64,000 nucleotides of DNA from Rhodospirillaceae bacterium (GTDB lineage: Bacteria > Pseudomonadota > Alphaproteobacteria > MPNO01 > UBA2964): positions 1 through 64,000 of the forward strand of contig PBIN01000015.1 in assembly GCA_002720855.1 (NCBI GenBank), given 5' to 3'. Under the pieces are notes generated by a model. That model ran no database searches. It was not told the DNA's origin and was given only the letters and a program-made list of their open reading frames with translations. Numbering within the stretch: the stretch's first letter is position 1; the number at the start of each line of letters is the position of its first letter. Made by a program: the position numbers and the translations under genes. Shown here in pieces: positions 35,973-44,664 of this stretch.

Positions 35973-37355
35973 GTGACACACGTTGCAACCGGCAAGGAAG
36001 CCCTGGCCCACCTTTCATCGAACATGCCCGACTGCATCCTGTTGGATCTGGAATTACCCGATATGACCGGGTTAGAGATTATGGAAAAGATCGGCAGCGA
36101 CGGTCTGCCATGTCCGGTCATCATGATAACGGCCCATGGTTCAATTAACGTTGCTGTAGAAGCGATGCGTCTCGGCGCTTTCGATTTTATTGTCAAACCT
36201 TTCACAGCCGACCGGCTCATTGTGACCATGCGCAATGCTTTGGACAGGTTGGCCCTCGAGTCCATTGTCGAAACATATCGTGAGAAAATAGATCGTGATG
36301 GATTTCACGGATTGATCGGTAACTCTTTGAATATGCAAGCAGTTTACCGAATGATTGAAAGCGCTGCTGATTCAAAGGCCACCATATTTATCAAGGGGGA
36401 AAGCGGCACCGGCAAAGAACTCTGCGCGCGCGCCATTCATGAAGAAAGCCCGCGACGTGGCGGACCTTTTATTGCCTTAAACTGTGCAGCAATTCCCAAG
36501 GAATTGATGGAAAGCGAAATTTTTGGCCATATTCGCGGCTCATTTTCCGGCGCCATTTCAGATCGCGACGGCGCAGCGAGCGCAGCGGATGGCGGTACAT
36601 TGTTCCTCGATGAAATTTGCGAGATGGACATCAATTTGCAGTCCAAACTCTTGCGGTTTCTGCAAACAGAAACCTTTCAGCGCGTCGGGAGCTCGGACAC
36701 CGAATCCGTCGATATTCGCTTTATTTGCGCAACGAATCGTGACCCGCTTAATGAAGTCCACGAAGGTCGCTTCCGCGAGGACCTATACTACCGGCTGCAC
36801 GTGATTCCATTGGACCTTCCTCCTTTGAGAGACAGAGGCGAAGATACGGTTACCCTGGCGACATCATTCCTTAGCGAATATGCCGGCCAGGAGAGCAAAA
36901 AGTTCAAGAAACTGTCCATGGCGACCCGGGCTATGCTGCTTTCACACAGTTGGCCAGGCAATGTACGGGAACTACAAAATGTTATGAGGCAAATTGTGGT
37001 CCTGAATGACGGCGATGAAGTTACGCCGGAGATGTTGCCAAAACTATCGGGCTCTCCGGGAAATATCGTTCACACAGAACCGGTTCTTCCGACATCAGAA
37101 CGATCTGACGAAAGCCCAGTTGACGACACGGCCAAAGAGGCTGAGAGCATCCTTGACGATGAGAACGGCGTAGACGGTGACATGGAGGAGCTGGCTGGTC
37201 TCATCAAACCACTGGCAGATGTAGAACGAGATGCGATCGAACATGCAATCAAACTATGTGATGGCAAGGTACGGATCGCGGCCACCCTGTTAGGTATTTC
37301 TCACGCGACCTTGTATCGAAAAATCAATTCCTGGAAAGACGGCGTTCCAGAATAG
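35973..37355 (+). CDS. LuxO/NtrC-type sigma-54 activator with in-frame TAA near its expected start
   Basis: A response regulator with receiver, AAA+ and Fis-type DNA-binding domains. Receiver: CILLDLELPDMTG holds the phospho-Asp, FIVKPFT the lysine. AAA+: Walker A GESGTGKE, Walker B GGTLFLDEI, arginine fingers near RFREDLYYRLHV. C-terminus: VRIAATLLGISHATLYRKI helix-turn-helix. The sigma-54 contact loop reads GSFSGA instead of GAFTGA. The natural start is probably ATG 35877 (MAAENN), but TAA at 35895-35897 follows, and QILLVEDTALLAKSYIQYL then continues in the same frame. GTG 35973 is the first standard start afterwards and would remove the acidic pocket of the receiver. Confidence 0.8.
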   Translation: MTHVATGKEALAHLSSNMPDCILLDLELPDMTGLEIMEKIGSDGLPCPVIMITAHGSINVAVEAMRLGAFDFIVKPFTADRLIVTMRNALDRLALESIVETYREKIDRDGFHGLIGNSLNMQAVYRMIESAADSKATIFIKGESGTGKELCARAIHEESPRRGGPFIALNCAAIPKELMESEIFGHIRGSFSGAISDRDGAASAADGGTLFLDEICEMDINLQSKLLRFLQTETFQRVGSSDTESVDIRFICATNRDPLNEVHEGRFREDLYYRLHVIPLDLPPLRDRGEDTVTLATSFLSEYAGQESKKFKKLSMATRAMLLSHSWPGNVRELQNVMRQIVVLNDGDEVTPEMLPKLSGSPGNIVHTEPVLPTSERSDESPVDDTAKEAESILDDENGVDGDMEELAGLIKPLADVERDAIEHAIKLCDGKVRIAATLLGISHATLYRKINSWKDGVPE

Positions 37356-37372
37356 CGCGTAGCTACAGACCG

Positions 37373-37966
37373 CTACTCAGGGGGTTCGGCTATCGCGACT
37401 TCCTCACAATCAAGCGTCTGTAGCTTGGCATTCAAAATAGGTTCCCCGGCAAACGCTTCCAGATAAAGGCTGGGCATAGGAATTTTCGCAATATCGAGGG
37501 AATCGAGCTTGAAATCGCCGCCTTCACAGAAGCGTGGATCGGAATAAAACGCCAAATTTAGCCGCCCGACACCAGATGCTCCGTCGGTGAATCGATCACA
37601 ACGAAGTGCAATGCGGTAAAACTGGTCGGTAATCAGCCTTTGAATTCTGACGGGGCCGCTACTGGTCAACCGGTGCGGGCCAATTACAATTGTCAACAGG
37701 CCAGTATTGTCCTCGTGCAAAGAATCCGATGAATCGCCTCCAAGCACACCTGCACTACAGGAAAATCGGCCTTGGAAACGATCACCACGCGAGACATCTT
37801 CCATGGCAGACGACAGCACGACACCGCCAAATCCATAGCAGATTTGTGTCGGTTCACTCGCAGCATGCAATGACTGTATCATCGCGATACCCCTTTCCTT
37901 CATCCGCGTACCGCCAATCTCGTGCGACGACGGCGGTACCGAATTGTCGGAGAAGAAATTGCGCAT
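37373..37966 (-). CDS. Protein of unknown function
   Basis: I do not recognise this 197-residue protein. It has no signal peptide or membrane helix, contains five cysteines, and is acidic toward the end (DCEEVAIAEPPE). The middle region (GDRFQGRFSCSAGVLGGDSSDS, then LLTIVIGPHRLTSSGPVRI) looks beta-rich. The start is ATG 37966 with GGGA upstream, preferred to the TTG two codons earlier. It converges with the sigma-54 activator, 17 bases apart. Codon use is like its neighbours, so it is probably a real gene. Confidence 0.6.
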   Translation of the reverse strand: MRNFFSDNSVPPSSHEIGGTRMKERGIAMIQSLHAASEPTQICYGFGGVVLSSAMEDVSRGDRFQGRFSCSAGVLGGDSSDSLHEDNTGLLTIVIGPHRLTSSGPVRIQRLITDQFYRIALRCDRFTDGASGVGRLNLAFYSDPRFCEGGDFKLDSLDIAKIPMPSLYLEAFAGEPILNAKLQTLDCEEVAIAEPPE

Positions 37967-38155
37967 ACTCAATCCCAGTCTGTTTAACCGTTGCAGGACA
38001 ACGGAAACCGGTAAAAAGACAATCCAACCCGACCCAATCGAATACCGTAGACGGACTAGGTCACTGTATTACAAGCAAGAAATATGCCAAGCACCTGAAT
38101 GAGTCTTAAACTGTTGAAATCAAATACATAAACAGTGCTATATGCGCTCGATGAC

Positions 38156-38209
38156 AGGCAAATTTTGGTGGCCAATATCTCTTTGTCACTATTTGAGACA
38201 AATTTGCCT
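38156..38209. repeat. Spaced perfect inverted repeat in a 297-base intergenic region
   Basis: AGGCAAATTT (38156-38165) and AAATTTGCCT (38200-38209) are perfect inverted copies 34 bases apart. They lie in 37967-38263, a stretch with no gene, upstream of the unknown protein on the minus strand and downstream of the M24 gene. The spacing fits two operator half-sites or a long-loop hairpin. The rest of the region shows nothing clear. Confidence 0.45.
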
Positions 38210-38263
38210 AAGAATTTACGGATTTTGGTTAATTTTGAGAATCTTAAAGGTTTTTCCCGGAGT

Positions 38264-39457
38264 TCAAACGGCCAAAAATCCTCTGGGAGCACTATGCAGT
38301 GAAATTCCACCCTCTTCCGTAATGACAATGCATTCGCCGGTTTGCACTCCCGCTGATTTGTCCGTTGTTATGACATTCGGCTGAACAACCATCATCATTC
38401 CCGCCTCCAGGGTAAGGTCTGGCGCCGGCTCTTCTCTGCGACTCGGAAGACCAAGGACCGGCGGAAGATAGCCACCGCCATATCCGTGGATCAAATCGTC
38501 ACAGATTGTGAAACCGTTTTGTTCGATGATTTGTCCCGCTACAATCAGGTCTTCAGGACGGTTTCCGGGTTTGGCAGCAGCACAAATCGCATCGAACGCC
38601 GCGACGGCCGTATCATGTAAATCCCGATATAAAGGTGTGGGTTCAGTGGCAATTGCAAAGCTGCGCAGAACCTGGCCTGAATGATCCCAAAATGACGCTG
38701 TGATTTCGGTAAAAACAATATCGCCTTCCGCAATGGGGCGATGGCTTGTTACCTGTGCCGGCACGTATAGATGAGGCTCCCGCATCGACGTGACACCAAA
38801 AAAGTGGATGCCCGACTTGCCGCCATGCGGCACATATGAATGTTCGACGATATCCGCAAGCTCATGCTCGGTCATACCCGGACGCATTTCATCAACGAGG
38901 GCATCTATCGCGAGATCGGACAGCGCCGCCCCTATGCGGAACCAATCCAGTTCCTCTTGGGATTTCACCAGCCGCAGATTGGTATAGGCGCTGTTGAGAT
39001 TAACGATATGGCCAGCAAATTCATTGAGGATCTCGTAGGGACCAAATGGTAAGGCACCTATTACGCCTATTCTCTTTCCAGCGGCTCCCCGCCGATCAAG
39101 TTCGGAAATGGCCGTCCGAATAGTCGACGCTCCGCCCCAATTTACGCTGGCATCCTCAATCAGTCGCTCGGCGAATGGCGTATGGTTGAAATACTGGATA
39201 TATAGGGAATCCGGTTCGCCCGGCGTCACAATGGCGATCACCTCGGTGGTCACGGGCCATTCCATCAACCAGGGTACCGCCGACCCTCGTCCGCCTGCAC
39301 CATAGAGCAAAAGGTGCGACACATCGTTGGACGACATCAGATCTTCGATTGCCTCCCTCCGTCGGTCGCGTTCAATGGCGGAAAAACGCGGCCATTCCAT
39401 TTCGAAAATCGCTCTTTGCGAATCCGTTAGGTCTGGTGCTGGCGGTTTCTGATACAT
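38264..39457 (-). CDS. M24-family protein lacking several metal ligands
   Basis: A 397-residue pita-bread-fold protein of the Xaa-Pro peptidase/creatinase family. The N-terminal creatinase-like domain (to about residue 165) and the C-terminal M24 domain are both present. Two metal-site positions have changed: the usual first Asp-containing strand reads VFTEITASFWDHSG, and the usual IEPG-type Glu block reads VVQPNVIT, while DLIHGYGGGY and GVQTGECIVIT keep a His and a Glu. That resembles metal-independent creatinase more than a working metallopeptidase. It is divergent from an alpha/beta hydrolase. GAGGG precedes ATG 39457. Confidence 0.8.
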   Translation of the reverse strand: MYQKPPAPDLTDSQRAIFEMEWPRFSAIERDRRREAIEDLMSSNDVSHLLLYGAGGRGSAVPWLMEWPVTTEVIAIVTPGEPDSLYIQYFNHTPFAERLIEDASVNWGGASTIRTAISELDRRGAAGKRIGVIGALPFGPYEILNEFAGHIVNLNSAYTNLRLVKSQEELDWFRIGAALSDLAIDALVDEMRPGMTEHELADIVEHSYVPHGGKSGIHFFGVTSMREPHLYVPAQVTSHRPIAEGDIVFTEITASFWDHSGQVLRSFAIATEPTPLYRDLHDTAVAAFDAICAAAKPGNRPEDLIVAGQIIEQNGFTICDDLIHGYGGGYLPPVLGLPSRREEPAPDLTLEAGMMMVVQPNVITTDKSAGVQTGECIVITEEGGISLHSAPRGFLAV

Positions 39458-39574
39458 GTCAAACCCTCAATCGCAGCATATGAGGTTAGCAGGCGATTTA
39501 TCTCCCGAGTAGGGTGGAAAACAAATGTGTCCAACACAGGTGTCCAGCCCGACTGCCTACGTTATAAAGAAGAT

Positions 39575-40495
39575 ATGACAGAACTAATCCTCCCTACCCC
39601 ATTACAAACCGTTGATGTTACAATGGAAGACGGCGCCATTATTCGACTGCGCCAACATGGCAACGCCGATGGCCCAAGACTCATTCTGGCGCACGGCAAT
39701 GGCTTCGCCACCGATGCCTATTTTCCCTTCTGGAAATTTCTTTTGGATGACTATGAGCTAGTGCTGTACGACCAGCGCAATCATGGTCACAACCCGCGCC
39801 ACGACGACATCGCACATCATGATGTGTCCTATTTCGTCAGCGATATGGATGCCGTGATTGATGGTGCTGCAAGTAAATTTGGCAGCAAGCCAACCGCAGG
39901 GCTGTTTCACTCGATCTCAGCGGTTACCTCCGTATGGCATGCCCTGACAAAGGGGTGGCGATGGGATGCACTCGTCTTATTCGATCCGCCTTTGGTCCCG
40001 AGCCCGGGCCATTCACTCAACGAAATTGCCAGAGACTTTGAATTGATGTTGTCCGATTGGTCAAAAACAAGGCCTGACCGGTTTCCAAGCCCAGAGATCC
40101 TTGCTGAACAATTCGCGAGTTCCAAGAGTTTGAACCGGTGGGTCCCCGGCTCGCATGCACTGATGGCGCGTTCTATTTTGCGTGAAGAACCCGAAACGGG
40201 TGATTGGGTGCTTTGCTGCCCGCCGGAAGGAGAATCCCAGGTCTATAAAACCAACTCCGAATTGCATCTGTGTCCGCAATTCGGAGAAATTCCTGGTCCT
40301 CTAAAAGTTATCGCCAGTGATCCCGACGATCCGAACGTTCGTTCACCCGGCCTTGTGAACCGGGCGTTGCATGAAGAGTTCGGGCATCGTTACGAGGCTG
40401 TTCCCGGCACAACACACATGGTTCAGATAGAGCAGCCGGAGGCTTGTGCGAAAATCGTCACTGACTTCCTGGCAGAGATCGGTTTCAACTCATAA
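39575..40495 (+). CDS. Alpha/beta hydrolase with atypical nucleophile elbow
   Basis: A 306-residue alpha/beta hydrolase: RLILAHGNGFATDAYFPFW forms the oxyanion strand and loop, LYDQRNHGHNPRHDD the next conserved block, and GTTHMVQIEQPEA the catalytic histidine. The nucleophile elbow is AGLFHSISAV, so the usual GxSxG glycines are replaced by Phe and Ser around the presumed serine. Start at ATG 39575 with AAAGAAG upstream; a GTG at 39527 gives an unlikely extension. It precedes the first sulfatase by 24 bases, a likely two-gene transcript. Confidence 0.8.
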   Translation: MTELILPTPLQTVDVTMEDGAIIRLRQHGNADGPRLILAHGNGFATDAYFPFWKFLLDDYELVLYDQRNHGHNPRHDDIAHHDVSYFVSDMDAVIDGAASKFGSKPTAGLFHSISAVTSVWHALTKGWRWDALVLFDPPLVPSPGHSLNEIARDFELMLSDWSKTRPDRFPSPEILAEQFASSKSLNRWVPGSHALMARSILREEPETGDWVLCCPPEGESQVYKTNSELHLCPQFGEIPGPLKVIASDPDDPNVRSPGLVNRALHEEFGHRYEAVPGTTHMVQIEQPEACAKIVTDFLAEIGFNS

Positions 40496-40519
40496 CCCTG
40501 CCAGGAAAGATTAGCGTCG

Positions 40520-42127
40520 ATGGTGCAACAGCCTAATTTCCTCATGTTCATTACCGATCAACATCGGGCAGATCATTTGGGCTGTTATGGCAACACGATT
40601 GTGCAAACACCCAATATTGACGGCATCGCTGCAAAAGGAACCAAGTTCGATAAATTTTATGTCGCTTGCCCCATTTGTATGCCAAACCGCGCGACACTTA
40701 TGACGGGTCGGATGCCGTCACTCCATGGTGTACGCCAAAACGGCATTCCCCTGCCCCTGACATCGACGACATTTACACAGGTGTTGCGCGCTGCAGGATA
40801 TCACACAGCGTTGTTCGGCAAGAGCCACCTCCAATGTATTTCGGCAAATGCGATTGAGGTAGGTTTGCCCGTCCCCGATCCAAATAAAACACAGCCTCCT
40901 GGTGAATTGTCAGAGGCGACAAGAGAGATGTGGTTGGACGGCGATTATGAACAGGAACTGCCGCCGACATGGAAAGAAGATCCAAACTTTGAACCAGCGA
41001 TTCCTTTTTATGGGTTTGACGAACTGGCCCTCGCCATCGGACATAGCGATAGAGTAACTGGACATTATTCACGCTGGCTTGCGGAACGGCATCCAGATCC
41101 TGATTCATTGCGTGGACCTGATAACGCCATACAGTCCAATCGTGAAATCAAGGCACCGCAGGCATGGCGGACGTCAATCCCTGAAGAGCTATACCCGACA
41201 ACGTTCGTTGCAGATCAAACAGTCGAATTTCTGAAAAGGCATGCCTCGTCGGGTGAAGAAAAGCCATTCTTTGCGCAATGTTCTTTCCCAGATCCCCATC
41301 ACCCCTTTACGCCGCCAGGCAAATATTTTGACATGTATGATCCAGCGGATGTCCCTACGCCGGAGGCATTCTTTCACCCGCCAGAAAAACTTCCGCGTAA
41401 TGTTGCCGCTCTCCATGCAGAACGCGACAAGGGAGAAGCCAACAAGTCGGGGCAACGCGGCTTCGGTTGTACGGAAGAAGAAGCCCGCGAAGCGATTGCC
41501 CTAAACTATGGCTCGATCACCATGATCGATGACGCCATCGGTCGCGTCCTCACCGCACTTGAAGAGAGCGGTCAGGCCCAAAATACCGTAGTCGTCTTTA
41601 CAACTGATCATGGGGATTTTATGGGGGACCATCAGCTTCTCCTAAAAGCGGCGATCCACTATCAGGGGCTAATCCGTGTCCCTTGTATTTGGTCAGATCC
41701 CAACTCAAGCATTGGATCGAATACCTCCAATGCTTTTACAGGCACCCTGGATTTAGCGAGTTCCTTTCTCGATCGAGCGGGAGTTGAGGGTTATAACGGC
41801 ATGCAAGGGTTGAGCCTCGGACAGATTGCTGAAGGCGCTGAGGGACATGACTCAATGGTGATCGAAGAGAGCCAGCGCCGTGGATATATGGGGTTTGAAC
41901 CCAATTTTCGAGCCAGAACGTTGGTCGCCGAGCAATGGCGCCTAACGCTTTATTCGGACACGGATTGGGGAGAGTTATACAATCTGGAAAACGACCCCAA
42001 CGAGTTTGAAAATCTTTGGGATGATCCGGGACACAACAAAATCCGTACAGACCTTTTAGAGAGACTGGCACGGCGCATGATGGACCTTGCTGATTCCAGC
42101 CCACTTTCGACCGGGCATGGTCCTTAA
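40520..42127 (+). CDS. Type I sulfatase (arylsulfatase/choline-sulfatase-like), cytosolic
   Basis: A 535-residue sulfatase of the alkaline phosphatase superfamily. FMFITDQHRADHLGCYG-type start (FLMFITDQHRADH) carries the N-terminal metal Asp. The formylglycine site is CMPNR at Cys53-Arg57 (C-x-P-x-R), followed by ATLMTGRMPS. Further metal ligands lie in VVFTTDHGDFMGDH. Aerobic formylglycine-generating enzyme must come from elsewhere. There is no signal peptide, so it acts on an imported sulfate or phosphonate ester. The enzyme at 47190 is a close paralogue with the same motif positions. The stop is 6 bases from the convergent SDR gene. Confidence 0.9.
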   Translation: MVQQPNFLMFITDQHRADHLGCYGNTIVQTPNIDGIAAKGTKFDKFYVACPICMPNRATLMTGRMPSLHGVRQNGIPLPLTSTTFTQVLRAAGYHTALFGKSHLQCISANAIEVGLPVPDPNKTQPPGELSEATREMWLDGDYEQELPPTWKEDPNFEPAIPFYGFDELALAIGHSDRVTGHYSRWLAERHPDPDSLRGPDNAIQSNREIKAPQAWRTSIPEELYPTTFVADQTVEFLKRHASSGEEKPFFAQCSFPDPHHPFTPPGKYFDMYDPADVPTPEAFFHPPEKLPRNVAALHAERDKGEANKSGQRGFGCTEEEAREAIALNYGSITMIDDAIGRVLTALEESGQAQNTVVVFTTDHGDFMGDHQLLLKAAIHYQGLIRVPCIWSDPNSSIGSNTSNAFTGTLDLASSFLDRAGVEGYNGMQGLSLGQIAEGAEGHDSMVIEESQRRGYMGFEPNFRARTLVAEQWRLTLYSDTDWGELYNLENDPNEFENLWDDPGHNKIRTDLLERLARRMMDLADSSPLSTGHGP

Positions 42128-42133
42128 GCCAAT

Positions 42134-42922
42134 TTAAAGTGCGCGGGTTATTCCACCGTCTACTTCAATGAGTGCACCGTTTATAAAGCTGGCTTTCTCG
42201 GAACAAAGATACGTCACCATGTTGGCAACATCTTCTGGTTCTCCAATGCGGCCCAAAGGAAAACTTGCTTCGGATGCCTCACGAATTTCCTTCTCGGTCT
42301 TGCCTGAAATTTTCATCTGCTGCTGAACCAGTGTATTCCAGCGATCAGTTGCAGTCGCCGCAGGATTTACGCCGTTTACCAATACATTGTCAGGGCCGCA
42401 TTCTTCCGCGAGCGCCTGCGTGATATTGAGAACCGCAGCATTGATCGAGCCACCCGCGATATATTTGGCAGCGGGAAAATGCCCACCGCGCCCAATCACA
42501 TTAATGATACGGCCCCATTTGCGTTCGCGCATGCCGCCCATAACGGCCCGCGAACATCTGACGTATCCCATGAGTTTGAGATCGAAGCATGCCTGCCAGG
42601 TTTCATCGTCGATATCACCGATCAAACCCATTGGCGAAGAGCCAGCGTTATTTACAAGAATATCAATTTGACCAAACGCCGAATTCGCTTCCTCTACCAC
42701 CCTCTCGACGTCTTCTGCCTTTGTCATATCTCCTTGCACAGGAACTACGCGACCGGTTCTGTTTGAAGCGACTTCTGCAGCTACTGATGCCAGACGGTCG
42801 GCATCGCGCGCAACAATGGCAACATTTACGCCTTCTTCGGATAATGCTTCTGCACATGCCCGGCCGATGCCTTGACTACCGCCAGTAATCAGCGCATTGC
42901 GCCCAGATATCCCCAACTCCAT
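42134..42922 (-). CDS. SDR-family protein lacking the YxxxK lysine
   Basis: A 262-residue short-chain dehydrogenase fold. The cofactor loop is TGGSQGIGRA, NNAG is in ILVNNAGSSP and the C-terminus is the usual FINGALIEVDGG. The catalytic region reads NVIGRGGHFPAAKYIAGGSINAAVLN: a tyrosine is present, but the lysine four residues on is glycine. Another SDR subgroup is known to carry YIAG-type sequences, so this may be a family trait rather than damage. It converges with the first sulfatase and is divergent from the cupin gene. Substrate unknown. Confidence 0.87.
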   Translation of the reverse strand: MELGISGRNALITGGSQGIGRACAEALSEEGVNVAIVARDADRLASVAAEVASNRTGRVVPVQGDMTKAEDVERVVEEANSAFGQIDILVNNAGSSPMGLIGDIDDETWQACFDLKLMGYVRCSRAVMGGMRERKWGRIINVIGRGGHFPAAKYIAGGSINAAVLNITQALAEECGPDNVLVNGVNPAATATDRWNTLVQQQMKISGKTEKEIREASEASFPLGRIGEPEDVANMVTYLCSEKASFINGALIEVDGGITRAL

Positions 42923-43054
42923 CGATCTCTCCTCTATTGATTACCTCTGTTTAAACTGGTGCCTCCAAGAATTCAAAGAACTGCATTACATTGTCCTGAA
43001 AAAAACCGCGTGATAAATAGGGGGTAAGAAATTGGTCAAGCGAAGGAGGGACCC

Positions 43055-43645
43055 ATGGGAAAGAAGACTCTCCCTGCGTTCGAAAAATTCGTAAACGATC
43101 TCCGCGACATTTGGGCAGAGTTTCCAGATGATGAAACCCGGATGAAACGGGCCCATGTCCTGATGGAACGAGATCTCCTGTCAGACCCTGCATTGCGCGA
43201 GCATTGCAAGAAGTGGCCATCGACAGAGGGTAGAAAGAACCTGCTCTTCTACACCGACCCGGAATATGGCTTTGTTATTAATGGTGTTGTACGCGTTCCG
43301 GGACGAACCGGCAGCGTCCATGACCATGCGGATGGTTGGGTGCTTTACGGATTGCTCGATGGCACAGAATCACTTGAACGCTTTCGCGCCGTCGAATCCC
43401 GCAAAGACGATGGGTACGTTAAAGTCGAACTGGTGAGCGACACAAAGGGAGAAGCGGGAAAAGCCGATTTGGTTCCGCCATTTGATATTCATGCCGAACA
43501 GGGCAGTGATATTCGTTCCGTAGCTGTTATTTTGCGCAGCCGGGTTCTTGTCGGTGAGGTGTTGCAGGGTCGTTATGATCGTGAAACCGGAGAATATTAT
43601 GAGGGCTCCGGGCCACAGCAAATTCCTTACGAACTAAGCGCCTAA
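43055..43645 (+). CDS. Cupin-like metal-binding protein
   Basis: A 196-residue protein with a cupin-type beta-barrel in its second half. VHDHADGWVLYGLLDGTESLERF provides the His-x-His and Glu ligands of a mononuclear metal site, as in cysteine-dioxygenase-like and related predicted metal-dependent enzymes, and PPFDIHAEQG may give the third histidine. The N-terminal 70 residues are helical. GGAGGG upstream supports ATG 43055. It lies 23 bases before the ornithine-cyclodeaminase homologue, so they are probably co-transcribed. Function cannot be named more closely. Confidence 0.7.
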   Translation: MGKKTLPAFEKFVNDLRDIWAEFPDDETRMKRAHVLMERDLLSDPALREHCKKWPSTEGRKNLLFYTDPEYGFVINGVVRVPGRTGSVHDHADGWVLYGLLDGTESLERFRAVESRKDDGYVKVELVSDTKGEAGKADLVPPFDIHAEQGSDIRSVAVILRSRVLVGEVLQGRYDRETGEYYEGSGPQQIPYELSA

Positions 43646-43668
43646 ACACGCAATAGGAATAAGTTTAA

Positions 43669-44658
43669 ATGCCGGACTCTCCGATCTGGATCACTGAGGC
43701 TGACGTAACATCTATGGTAAGTCTTCCAGAAGCAATTGATGCACTGGAACGCGTCCTACCGCTGGAAGCAGATGGCAAAGCCCGAAACATGACCAAAGGA
43801 CACCTGATGGTGGCAGATAACGATGCCATGCATGTCCTTGGTGCTTCAGTTATTGGCGAAGGAATTTGTGGATTTAAAAACTGGATCAACTTGCGCGGTA
43901 AATCCGAAACCATTGTTGAGCTGTTTTCAATGGAAGATGGCGCAAACCTCGCGGTGATCGAAGCAACGGCGTTAGGGCAAATGCGTACAGCCGCTATGAC
44001 TGGTGTCGGCACCAAACGTCTCGCTTCTACGGATGCTGATGAAATGGGAATCGTTGGCTCAGGAAAACAAGCGCTTCCTCAAGTTGCTGCCTGTCACGCT
44101 GCACGACCACTCAGGAAACTCCGCGTCTTCAGCCGCAATCCGGAAAACAGAAACCGTTTCGCAGACAATGTTCGCAAGGAATTCAACTTCGAGGTAATAG
44201 CCTGCGAGTCACTGGAAGATACGGTAACAGACGCGCCCATCGTCACCATCGTTACAAACTCTACCGAACCATTCCTGACCGCCGATATGTTGGCAAAGGG
44301 AACGCATCTAAATGCGATGGGGGCTATCGTCCCCGCGAGGATCGAGTTTACCGATGATGTTTTCGGACGCGCTGACGTTATTGCCGTCGATAATTTTACG
44401 TCCATCCGAAATTTGTCGGCGGAATTCATGAATCATTACGGTGAAGATGAAGCACGCTGGGCGAAGGTACGCAGCATTTCGGAAGTCATCAGAGATAACA
44501 TCACGCGACCGGAGGGCGCCGACATTACACTTTTCAAGGCAATGGGGATGGGTCTTTCCGATCTGTCGCTAGCCATTGAAGTATATAAACGCGCACGTGC
44601 GGAAAACCGGGGCCACAAACTGCCGGAGCGGGTCAAAACACCGCCGCGGCTTCAATAA
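43669..44658 (+). CDS. Ornithine cyclodeaminase/mu-crystallin family protein
   Basis: A 329-residue protein of the ornithine cyclodeaminase family, NAD-dependent enzymes acting on amino or imino acids. Typical sites are GEGICGFKNWINLRGK, the Rossmann loop GIVGSGKQALPQV near residue 125, NSTEPFLTADMLAKGTHLNA and DVIAVDNFTS with the conserved aspartate. Members include ornithine cyclodeaminase, alanine dehydrogenase and ketimine reductase, which cannot be separated here. It follows the cupin gene and converges with the cyclophilin, 6 bases apart. Confidence 0.87.
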   Translation: MPDSPIWITEADVTSMVSLPEAIDALERVLPLEADGKARNMTKGHLMVADNDAMHVLGASVIGEGICGFKNWINLRGKSETIVELFSMEDGANLAVIEATALGQMRTAAMTGVGTKRLASTDADEMGIVGSGKQALPQVAACHAARPLRKLRVFSRNPENRNRFADNVRKEFNFEVIACESLEDTVTDAPIVTIVTNSTEPFLTADMLAKGTHLNAMGAIVPARIEFTDDVFGRADVIAVDNFTSIRNLSAEFMNHYGEDEARWAKVRSISEVIRDNITRPEGADITLFKAMGMGLSDLSLAIEVYKRARAENRGHKLPERVKTPPRLQ

Positions 44659-44664
44659 AGAAGC

